Positions 1 to 6,847 of a stretch of 64,000 bases of DNA are shown one piece after another. Position 1 is the stretch's first letter. Each line of letters starts with the position of its first letter. The position numbers were made by a program, and so were the translations under genes. A model generated the notes under the pieces. It was not told where the DNA came from, did not search any database, and saw nothing but the letters and a program-made list of their open reading frames with translations. The DNA comes from Saccharofermentans sp. (GTDB taxonomy: Bacteria; Bacillota; Clostridia; Saccharofermentanales; Saccharofermentanaceae): the NCBI GenBank assembly GCA_016292135.1, contig JAEFAZ010000005.1, forward strand, positions 62,001 through 126,000, written 5' to 3'.

Positions 1-169
1 CGGCCTTAACGCTGCCTTACGGATCACCTACTGCGCCCTTGCGGCGGTTCAGATCTCTGCTGATAAAGTGTTATCTTATCCGGTTCTATTCACGGCAGCT
101 TCCAGCCTCAGACTGCCTTCTCTGTGGTGCGATAACCGGAAAGACCTGTCTTTGTCATCGCATTTTACG
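1..169 (-). promoter_or_regulatory. T-box leader (partial), asparagine specifier
   Basis: On the minus strand the sequence folds like T-box stem I. A lower helix AAAG/CTTT closes a specifier loop, and a helix formed by TCCGGTT and AACCGGA lies above it. An AGAGA bulge and a GGCTGGAAGCTGCC apical arm follow. The triplet directly before the lower helix, followed by the conserved purine, is AAC (72-70), an asparagine codon. A GCGTTAAGG segment near the window edge matches the stem III region of T-boxes. The T-box/antiterminator part and the regulated gene lie beyond base 1. That gene is likely an Asn-related synthetase, biosynthesis gene or transporter (inferred). The fold was done by eye. Confidence 0.65.
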
Positions 170-175
170 AATGAG

Positions 176-204
176 ATACTACAATAATCCCCCTGATATG
201 TCAA
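176..204 (-). promoter_or_regulatory. Sigma-A promoter for the left-edge T-box transcript
   Basis: Reading the minus strand, a perfect -35 TTGACA (204-199) is followed by a 17-base spacer and TAGTAT (181-176). The -35 overlaps the stop codon of the RNase R gene. Transcription would begin near 169, just ahead of the T-box stem I, so the leader has its own promoter and does not depend on the upstream operon. Confidence 0.7.
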
Positions 205-2114
205 CTGACGATCTCAAAATCGATGCGGTCGCAGTCCATATCGACATTGACGAGCTGAACGCTGACATCGTCACCTATGTTGAATATCCTGCGCGACGAT
301 GCCGCGCAGTATCTTCTCTCATCGAAAGTGTAATGATCCGGCAGAGTCCTGAAAGGCACGAATCCTTCAATGGTATTGGCTAATCTTACGAACATTCCCG
401 ACGGGATTATTCCGGATATCCTGCCTTCAAATACCTCACCGACTTTTTCGTCCATGTATTCGCAGACCTTGACCTGCACCGATGCCCTCTCGGCTTCGGC
501 AGCATTACGCTCCATGTCGGAACTGTGAGCTGCCACGACACTTACCTTCCCTCCGAAATGAGCCTTCTTATCCTCACCCTTAAGGTAACTCTTGATTATC
601 CTGTGTATATAAAGATCGGGATACCTTCTTATCGGGCTCGTAAAGTGGCAGTAGAACTTGGATGCAAGTCCGAAGTGGCCGAAGTTGATGGAATCGTAAA
701 CGGCTTTAGCCATAGACCTTAAGAGGAGTTCCTCCAGGAGTTCCCTTCTCGGATTGTCGTATGCGTTCGCCATGAAGTTCGCGACGTCTATCGGCTTGGC
801 TTCATTGGGGATCCTGCCCGGGATGCCGAGATGCCTTGCGACCATGTTAAAACCTGCGATCTTTATGGGATCCGGATCGTCATGCACACGGTATACAAAA
901 GGATACTGTAATTTATTAAATGTCTCTGCAACACACTCGTTGGCAGCGATCATGAAGGATTCTATTATCCCGTGACAGAAGTTGATGGGATAGGCCATTA
1001 CATCCGTGGGCTTCCCTTCATCGTCAAGAAGGACGCGGGTCTCGGGGAAGTTGAAATTGATAGCGCCTCTTCCCTCTCTCATCCTCTTCAGGATCTCAGC
1101 CAGGACTTTCATATCCGTCAGCATGCCTACGATCTTGCCGTACTCATCAAGATCACTGTCGGCAGGCTCTGTCAGGATGCGGTAACACTCGTTATAGCTC
1201 ATCCTGCGGTCGGATACTATCACGCTCTCATATATATCCGACTTGACCGCATGACCTTCATCGTTGAGTTCCATCTCGCAGGTCATCGTAAACCTTGCAA
1301 CATTCGGATTAAGACTGCAGATACCGTTGGAAAGCTTGGCAGGCAGCATCGGCAGGACCCTGTCGGCAAGATAGACCGATGTGCCTCTTATGAAAGCCTC
1401 TTCATCCAATGCCGTTCCTTCCCTTACATAGTTTGAAACGTCGGCTATATGGACATAGAGATGCCAGTTGCCGTTCGGCAAACGCTCCAGCGTGATCGCG
1501 TCATCCAAGTCCTTGGCATCCTCGCCGTCTATCGTGATCGTAAGAAGACCGCGAAGATCGCGTCTTCCGGCTCTTATGGCAGCATCGACCTCTTCGTCGC
1601 TTAAGCTTATCGCCAGGGGCTCGATCTCAGTCTTCACTTCATCAGGGAAATCCGTCTTCAGACCATACCTTCTGATGACTTCCATCATCCTGACATTGGT
1701 ATTGCCGTAATCACCCAGGACTTCCGTGACCTTCCCGCGGAACTGGCCCTTGCGGGCGTTAGGGTTCAATATCTCACAGACGACGGTCATGCCGAAGGGT
1801 GCGCCGTTTAAGTCCTTGCTGTAGATGGATACGGGCCCGAAGTCTGTCTCCCTGAAGGATGCGCCGGGTATCACTTCTCCCCCGTTCCCTTTGGGTCTCA
1901 ATATCCCGACGACGGTATTCTTAACACCCTCAGGTCCTCTGGGAGCAAGATCTGCAAAGTTTGCGGGTTCATCCGGGAATGACTTCTCAGCCAGAGAACG
2001 CCTGTCCTGAAAACGGCTTTTCGATCTGCCCGTAAGGCTTTCACTCCGGTTCATGCGCTTAACGCCCGGACCGATCTTTTTGTAATGATGCTGTACTTTC
2101 TTTTTCCTAGCCAT
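201..2114 (-). CDS. rnr: Ribonuclease R (RNase II/RNB family exoribonuclease)
   Basis: A 3'-5' exoribonuclease that degrades structured RNA in the cytoplasm. The RNB catalytic motif TIDGEDAKDLDDAI lies near residue 195 and supplies the metal-binding aspartates. An RNB-type core follows (HFTSPIRRYPDL), and a C-terminal S1 RNA-binding domain begins at about GEVFEGRISGIIPSGMFV. The start is placed at MARKKK (2114) because a longer reading would overlap the upstream gene. The protein is about 637 residues, shorter than many RNase R proteins. It starts with a very basic stretch and lacks the usual basic C-terminal tail. It sits 4 bases after an unknown gene, so the two are probably co-transcribed. 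Confidence 0.93.
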   Translation of the reverse strand: MARKKKVQHHYKKIGPGVKRMNRSESLTGRSKSRFQDRRSLAEKSFPDEPANFADLAPRGPEGVKNTVVGILRPKGNGGEVIPGASFRETDFGPVSIYSKDLNGAPFGMTVVCEILNPNARKGQFRGKVTEVLGDYGNTNVRMMEVIRRYGLKTDFPDEVKTEIEPLAISLSDEEVDAAIRAGRRDLRGLLTITIDGEDAKDLDDAITLERLPNGNWHLYVHIADVSNYVREGTALDEEAFIRGTSVYLADRVLPMLPAKLSNGICSLNPNVARFTMTCEMELNDEGHAVKSDIYESVIVSDRRMSYNECYRILTEPADSDLDEYGKIVGMLTDMKVLAEILKRMREGRGAINFNFPETRVLLDDEGKPTDVMAYPINFCHGIIESFMIAANECVAETFNKLQYPFVYRVHDDPDPIKIAGFNMVARHLGIPGRIPNEAKPIDVANFMANAYDNPRRELLEELLLRSMAKAVYDSINFGHFGLASKFYCHFTSPIRRYPDLYIHRIIKSYLKGEDKKAHFGGKVSVVAAHSSDMERNAAEAERASVQVKVCEYMDEKVGEVFEGRISGIIPSGMFVRLANTIEGFVPFRTLPDHYTFDERRYCAASSRRIFNIGDDVSVQLVNVDMDCDRIDFEIVS

Positions 2115-2118
2115 GTCG

Positions 2119-2718
2119 TCACCCGAATAAATGCCTGATAACAGGTTTGATAAGGCAGGCATTGGGCTTGGCCGTATCTATCCTGTTCGCCTGGACCGTC
2201 TTTCCTTTGGGATCTTTCATATAGAGAAGAACAAAGGAAGGATCGCCTGCAACTTTTACGCCTTCATAATTGGATCTGTCTATTACGACATCTTCGCCGA
2301 GATGCTTGAAAGATATGTTTTCGCGCGTAACAGTCATGCCGCAGAGTTCGATCTTGCCGCCCTCTTCGACAGTCCTGATCATTCTCCTTACGACACTTGC
2401 GATCACGATATCGTACATTGGCGGTGCGACTTCATCGTATTCATGCAGGACCCTCGTGGCAGAACCTATGCCGTAGAGAGACGTTCCTCTTCTTTCCACG
2501 TGATGAGTCTGACCCGCCTTGTCGGTGAATGCAAAATCGAAAGCGAAATTCGAAAGATAGAAGACCAGTCCGAAGACCTTGCTGTTGGAGGCATTTACGG
2601 TTACCTCCTCGATATCCTCATAGAGCAGTGTCTTTCCGTCATATACCAGGCGGTCATCATAAAAGACCGCTTCCTTCTGTCCGTTCTTATACTTTGCTAC
2701 AGCCAGCGGTGTATCCAT
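2119..2718 (-). CDS. Conserved hypothetical cytoplasmic protein
   Basis: A 199-residue protein with no signal peptide and no clear membrane segment. The first half reads as alternating beta strands (YDDRLVYDGKTLLYEDIEEV), which resembles PH-like or GRAM-like folds, but I recognise no family. A second copy of the same strand pattern appears in the C-terminal half (ITRENISFK-like segment followed by VVIDRSNYEGVKV), so it may be two repeats. It lies between an acyltransferase gene (11 bases upstream) and rnr (4 bases downstream) in the same operon. Function unknown. Confidence 0.8.
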   Translation of the reverse strand: MDTPLAVAKYKNGQKEAVFYDDRLVYDGKTLLYEDIEEVTVNASNSKVFGLVFYLSNFAFDFAFTDKAGQTHHVERRGTSLYGIGSATRVLHEYDEVAPPMYDIVIASVVRRMIRTVEEGGKIELCGMTVTRENISFKHLGEDVVIDRSNYEGVKVAGDPSFVLLYMKDPKGKTVQANRIDTAKPNACLIKPVIRHLFG

Positions 2719-2729
2719 CTTATCCCTCC

Positions 2730-3803
2730 CTATTCCTTAACATATGTAATATAACTTCCTGCCTTGGGGATCATCGAAAGGAGCTTCGAAAGGACCAGTC
2801 CGCCGGCAAACCCTGAGATAAAGAGCAGCAAGGTCTTTACAGATCCCGGCATCCCGAGCGGATTTAACAAAGGTTCCAAGGACAACATAAAGATGATATG
2901 CGTCAGGAATACGGGAAAAGCATACTTTGCAACAAACCTTACAGCAGAGTAGAACTTGCCTCCGATATTCTCTGTCCTTGAGATCAGTTCAAAACAGAAA
3001 AGAGAACTGAAATATATGAAAACATTGTCGTACCAGATAAACGAATTGTTGATGAAACCGTCAAAGGAAGGGATCAGCATGTACATAAAGGCCATCAATG
3101 ATGAAGCAAGGAAGCCTGTCAGCAAAAGGATATTCCCGGTCTTCTTAAGGATCCCTTTCTTCAAAAGATACCCTGTAACAAGATATAAACCCCAGACTCC
3201 TCCTGAGAAAGCAAGATCAAAGCGGCTTTCGAGCATCAGGTCAGGCCTGTAGACCAGTAAGAGGCTGTTAACGGTGGCATAAACGAACGAGTAGCTGAAG
3301 AACAGGATGAACGGAAAGACCAGGATCTTGCTGCCGAATTTCCTTAAGGCAACTGCAACCAAGGGTATCAGGGCATAAACGCCCAATATCGTTCCAAGAT
3401 ACCAGGTCTGAGACAGATCTATCTTCGAGGTAAATGTCAATTCCTGAACTATCTTAAGAGGATCCGCCGTACCTCTGCCAACGGCGAACAGAAAGATCTC
3501 ATATATAACGAGCCATATCCCTATGCAGGCCAGGAGTTTCAGCCATTTCCTGGTCCAGAATCTCTTAACGGCCGCCTCATCGTATTCCCTGTCCAGGAGC
3601 AGGTATCCCGATATCATCATGAAAAGGGGAACGCCTAATCTTCCTATCACATGACATACGAAAACAAAGTATCTTGACGGAAGATAAGCAAGATCCGCCA
3701 GTTCATACCGGATCTCGGATGCATGGCAGAGCATAACAGCCGATATTGCCATCACGCGCATGAGATCTATCCATCTGATATGCTGATCCTGAACAGTGCT
3801 CAC
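2730..3803 (-). CDS. Acyltransferase 3 family membrane protein
   Basis: An integral membrane protein of 357 residues with about ten hydrophobic segments. The N-terminus IRWIDLMRVMAISAVMLCHA is the typical start of the Acyl_transf_3 (OafA/YrhL-like) family. This family transfers acyl groups to surface polysaccharides or other envelope molecules. The motif near residue 57, PLFMMISGYLLL, also fits. The exact acceptor cannot be told. It is transcribed on the minus strand after a terminator at 3880-3906, so it probably starts a small operon with the hypothetical gene and rnr. Confidence 0.88.
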   Translation of the reverse strand: MSTVQDQHIRWIDLMRVMAISAVMLCHASEIRYELADLAYLPSRYFVFVCHVIGRLGVPLFMMISGYLLLDREYDEAAVKRFWTRKWLKLLACIGIWLVIYEIFLFAVGRGTADPLKIVQELTFTSKIDLSQTWYLGTILGVYALIPLVAVALRKFGSKILVFPFILFFSYSFVYATVNSLLLVYRPDLMLESRFDLAFSGGVWGLYLVTGYLLKKGILKKTGNILLLTGFLASSLMAFMYMLIPSFDGFINNSFIWYDNVFIYFSSLFCFELISRTENIGGKFYSAVRFVAKYAFPVFLTHIIFMLSLEPLLNPLGMPGSVKTLLLFISGFAGGLVLSKLLSMIPKAGSYITYVKE

Positions 3804-3879
3804 TTAACCCGTACTCCCCTTGTATTCTTAAGATGATTCTAACATAACACGCCTGAAATACACAGGGCATGCAGGCAAA

Positions 3880-3906
3880 CAAAAACTGCCGGCAATGCCG
3901 GCAGTC
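3880..3906 (-). terminator. Rho-independent terminator after the tsf-lipoprotein operon
   Basis: On the minus strand the hairpin ACTGCCGGCATTGCCGGCAG is followed by TTTTTGTTTG. It lies just past the stop of the lipoprotein gene (3930). Confidence 0.85.
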
Positions 3907-3929
3907 CTTAACAACTTATGTTCGCCAGA

Positions 3930-4535
3930 TCAGTCCGCCTTGGAGAATTCCAGGGGCGATACATCTGCGCCTTCAACGGTCAATGTTCCGTCAGGATTCA
4001 CCGTTCCCTTAAAATCGTAATCATCCTGCTTGAACTTTATGTTCTTGCCGGACACTGAGTATTTACCGGTCTTGGTCTGACTCGTCATGCTGTCGAATCC
4101 CATGGTGGCGATAAAATCCTGCTTGATGAATTCCTTGAATTCATCGAAGGTATCGAAGGTGGTATAGCCGAGGAACTCCTGCTTGGATTCCTCGTCATCA
4201 CCGTAACCATAGGAGATGATCATGGCTGTCGTGATGGCATCGATGTTCTTATCGATATACTCTGTGAAGGATTTGTTATAGCCTTCCACGTCCATCTCGA
4301 TGGTGAAATTGCCGTCTTTTAAAGAAAGACGGTAAGGGGTGATTATCACCCCTTCCGCCTTAACGTCATAAGCCTGTTGCTTGAAGATTTCTTCAAGCAC
4401 ATATGTGGAATCAAATTCAGCCTCGTAATTGCCCTCGATCTTCTTCGTAGCGGCAGAAGTACATCCGCAAAGGATGAACGCGGTGATAAGGATCACCGAA
4501 AAAGCACTTACGAAAACGGAATTCCTTATTCTCAC
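3930..4535 (-). CDS. Small secreted lipoprotein, unknown function
   Basis: A 201-residue protein with an N-terminal hydrophobic signal and a lipobox ending at Cys (FILCGC, about residue 25), so it should be anchored on the outer face of the membrane. The C-terminal half has short beta strands and the pattern GKYSVSGKNIKFKQDDYDFKG, as seen in small lipoproteins of the DUF-type 'lipocalin-like' class in Clostridia. I do not recognise a named family. The start is GTG and overlaps the tsf stop codon as GTGA, so translation is probably coupled to elongation factor Ts. That pairing is unusual. Confidence 0.82.
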   Translation of the reverse strand: MRIRNSVFVSAFSVILITAFILCGCTSAATKKIEGNYEAEFDSTYVLEEIFKQQAYDVKAEGVIITPYRLSLKDGNFTIEMDVEGYNKSFTEYIDKNIDAITTAMIISYGYGDDEESKQEFLGYTTFDTFDEFKEFIKQDFIATMGFDSMTSQTKTGKYSVSGKNIKFKQDDYDFKGTVNPDGTLTVEGADVSPLEFSKAD

Positions 4536-5473
4536 AGTCCTGCCTGCTTTCTTACTTCCTCAGCGAAATCGTCAACCTTCTTCTCGATGCCTTCACCAAG
4601 ACCATAGCGTGTGAAGGATACGATGGAGATGTCTGTACCGAGTTCCTTAGAAACGGATGCAACATAAGATGCAACGTTCATGGAATCATCCTTAACGAAC
4701 TCCTGATCGAGGAGGCAGTTGAGCTTGAAGAAGTTCTTGATCTGACCGGGAACGATCCTGTCCATGATGATGTTCTCAGGCTTGCCCTCTTCAAGAGCCT
4801 TGTTCTTAACGATCTCTGTTTCCTTAGCGATCTCCTCTGCAGGAACGTCAGTCTCAGATACCCAGTTAGGGCTGGAAGCTGCGATCTGCATTCCGATGTC
4901 CTTAGCGAAGTTGGAGAAAGTATCAGATGTGATAACGGAATCATCACCGACAACGATCTCGGTCATAACGCCGACCTTACCGCCCATGTGGATGTAAGAT
5001 GCAACTGCGCCGTTGCCGTTTACTTCGTAAACAACGAATCTTCTTACGGAGATGTTCTCACCGATATCGGCGATAGCTTCCTTTGTGAAGACCTCAACAG
5101 TCTTGGAAGGATCATTGTAAAGAGCGGAAGCAAGAAGAGTGTCTCTGTCTGCGGGCTTTGTCTCAAGGATGTCTGTAGCAACAGCATCAACAAAGTTCCT
5201 GAACTTGTCGGTGTTGGCAGCGAAGTCTGTCTCAACGTTGACTTCTACCATGACGCCTGTCTTCTTGTCATCTGTGATCTTGGAATAAACAGCACCTTCT
5301 GCTGCGATACGGGAAGACTTCTTCTCAGCCTTAGCCATACCCTTCTCACGAAGCCATGCCTTAGCCTTTTCGATGTCGCCGTCGCTCTCCATAAGAGCCT
5401 TCTTGCAGTCCATGATACCGCAATCTGTAAGTTCTCTGAGTTCCTTAACCTGCTGTGCAGAAATGTTAGCCAT
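4532..5473 (-). CDS. tsf: Elongation factor Ts
   Basis: The nucleotide exchange factor for EF-Tu, acting in the cytoplasm. The N-terminal UBA-like domain with VKELRELTDCGIMDCKKAL is diagnostic, as is the conserved AAEGAVYSKI region and TDFAANTDKF of the core. The 313-residue length is normal. A strong Shine-Dalgarno GGGAGGAAC precedes the ATG. It follows rpsB by 15 bases in the standard rpsB-tsf order, and its end overlaps a lipoprotein gene. Transcription comes from the promoter at 6450-6422. Confidence 0.98.
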   Translation of the reverse strand: MANISAQQVKELRELTDCGIMDCKKALMESDGDIEKAKAWLREKGMAKAEKKSSRIAAEGAVYSKITDDKKTGVMVEVNVETDFAANTDKFRNFVDAVATDILETKPADRDTLLASALYNDPSKTVEVFTKEAIADIGENISVRRFVVYEVNGNGAVASYIHMGGKVGVMTEIVVGDDSVITSDTFSNFAKDIGMQIAASSPNWVSETDVPAEEIAKETEIVKNKALEEGKPENIIMDRIVPGQIKNFFKLNCLLDQEFVKDDSMNVASYVASVSKELGTDISIVSFTRYGLGEGIEKKVDDFAEEVRKQAGL

Positions 5474-5488
5474 TATAGTTCCTCCCTA

Positions 5489-6319
5489 TTATGCTTCTTC
5501 TTCAGCAGCAACAACTTCCTCGATGGATGTTGCTTCTTCAGCTGCTTCTTCAACTTCTTCAGTCATCTCTTCGCTGATAGCTGCTGTATCTGCCTCTGCG
5601 ATAGCGGAATCGATATCAGCACCCTCTGCGCTGCCGTCAACGCCCTGGTTTGCTTCGATAACAGCATCAGCCATCTTAGCTGTGATGAGCTTGATAGCAC
5701 GGATAGCGTCGTCGTTGCCGGGGATAACGTGATCTACTTCATCAGGATCACAGTTTGTATCAACGATAGCGATGATCGGGATATTGAGTCTTCTAGCCTC
5801 TGCAACTGCATTGTGCTCCTTCTTTGTGTCAACAACGAAGATAACTGCGGGAAGGGAATTCATTCCGACGATACCGCCGAGGTTCTTGTCGAGCTTCTCC
5901 ATCTCGAGCTTGAGCTTTGCAACTTCCTTCTTGGGACGGATGTCGAAATCACCGTTCTGCTCCATCTCGCGGAGTTCTACAAGACGTGCAACTCTCTTCT
6001 TGATCGTTGCGAAGTTTGTGAGAGTACCGCCGAGCCAACGGTAGTTGATGTAGAAACCGCCGCAGCGCTGAGCTTCTTCCTTGATGGAATCCTGAGCCTG
6101 CTTCTTTGTTCCTACGAAAAGAACATCACCGAGACCTGCATAGTTGACCATGGCATCGTAAGCCTCGTCAACCTTCTTGACGGTCTTCTGGAGATCGATG
6201 ATGTGGATGGAGTTGCGCTCTGTAAAGATGTACTCGCGCATCTTAGGGTTCCAGCGTCTTGTCTGGTGACCGAAGTGAACACCTGCTTCCAAGAGCTGCT
6301 TCATTAAAATAACGGGCAT
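5489..6319 (-). CDS. rpsB: 30S ribosomal protein S2
   Basis: Structural protein of the small ribosomal subunit. The N-terminus ([20 protein letters not shown]) and the segment [20 protein letters not shown] are diagnostic for S2. The body is followed by a roughly 40-residue acidic Glu/Ala-rich tail, longer than in E. coli. A good Shine-Dalgarno (AAGGAGGAA) precedes the ATG at 6319. The gene starts the rpsB-tsf operon behind a structured leader. Confidence 0.98.
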   Translation of the reverse strand: MPVILMKQLLEAGVHFGHQTRRWNPKMREYIFTERNSIHIIDLQKTVKKVDEAYDAMVNYAGLGDVLFVGTKKQAQDSIKEEAQRCGGFYINYRWLGGTLTNFATIKKRVARLVELREMEQNGDFDIRPKKEVAKLKLEMEKLDKNLGGIVGMNSLPAVIFVVDTKKEHNAVAEARRLNIPIIAIVDTNCDPDEVDHVIPGNDDAIRAIKLITAKMADAVIEANQGVDGSAEGADIDSAIAEADTAAISEEMTEEVEEAAEEATSIEEVVAAEEEA

Positions 6320-6347
6320 AAAAATATTCCTCCTTGTCTTGAACTTC

Positions 6348-6403
6348 CGCGGTGCCGACCGCCCGGGTTTCCCGGATCTAAACGGCAGAAAAGGAGCACC
6401 GCG
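6348..6403 (-). promoter_or_regulatory. Possible autoregulatory leader hairpin of rpsB
   Basis: The 5' untranslated region contains a long-range stem CGCGGTGC/GCACCGCG (6403-6396 with 6355-6348). A second GC hairpin (CCGGGAAACCCGG) lies inside it. A GC-rich fold directly upstream of rpsB fits the ribosomal-protein leader RNAs through which S2 represses its own operon in many bacteria. I did not match it to a specific published consensus. Confidence 0.45.
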
Positions 6404-6421
6404 TGCTTTTTATGCCCGAAT

Positions 6422-6450
6422 ATAGTATCAGAAGGAGAAATCAATATCAA
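6422..6450 (-). promoter_or_regulatory. Sigma-A promoter of rpsB-tsf
   Basis: TTGATA (6450-6445), a 17-base spacer and TACTAT (6427-6422) on the minus strand. It lies just downstream of the secG terminator and upstream of the leader hairpin, giving a leader of about 100 bases. Confidence 0.75.
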
Positions 6451-6469
6451 GTGCTTTTTTATATTTATA

Positions 6470-6503
6470 TAATAACAACAAAAAGCCGCCCTCAGCGGGC
6501 GGC
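6470..6503 (-). terminator. Rho-independent terminator of secG
   Basis: On the minus strand GCCGCCCGCTGAGGGCGGC is followed by TTTTTGTTGTT. It separates secG from the rpsB promoter. Confidence 0.9.
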
Positions 6504-6531
6504 GTTAAAGTCCTTTTATCGTATCCGGCGA

Positions 6532-6789
6532 TTACCAGTTACGTGCCAGTGACAGGTAAAGAACGATGGAGATGACTGCGAAAAGAACAGAACAGATGAC
6601 TGTCCATCTCTTAAGCTGCATCTCAAGCGACTTGCCCTTGATCTTGCTGTAGTATGAATCGTTGGAGGCATTGGAACCTGCTACGACACCAATACCACGG
6701 TCGTTACCTTCCTGAACGAGGAAGAGTACGATTATTGCCAATGCCAGGATGGCATCAAGTGCTGAAAGAATGATGTTGACGACACTCAT
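6532..6789 (-). CDS. secG: Protein-export membrane protein SecG
   Basis: An accessory subunit of the SecYEG translocon. The 85-residue protein has two membrane helices (LSALDAILALAIIVLFLVQ and VICSVLFAVISIVLYLSLA) joined by a short loop with Gly/Ser-rich VVAGSNASNDSYYSK. The start is set at 6789 rather than the in-frame ATG at 6798. The Shine-Dalgarno AGGAG directly abuts the upstream ATG but is well spaced for the second one. secG often lies beside rnr in Firmicutes; here the rpsB-tsf operon is inserted between them. Confidence 0.9.
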   Translation of the reverse strand: MSVVNIILSALDAILALAIIVLFLVQEGNDRGIGVVAGSNASNDSYYSKIKGKSLEMQLKRWTVICSVLFAVISIVLYLSLARNW

Positions 6790-6847
6790 TTTGTGCATCT
6801 CCTATATAAGAATTTGATTATTGCCGATAAATAATAACATAGCAGTT

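Noticed and set aside
2119..2162. N-terminal extension of rnr
   Set aside because: It would overlap the upstream gene by more than 40 bases; MARKKK at 2114 fits better.
4988..6307. A 439-residue plus-strand frame
   Set aside because: It is exactly antisense to tsf and rpsB, both certain; Cys/Leu/Ser-rich composition is typical of a shadow frame.
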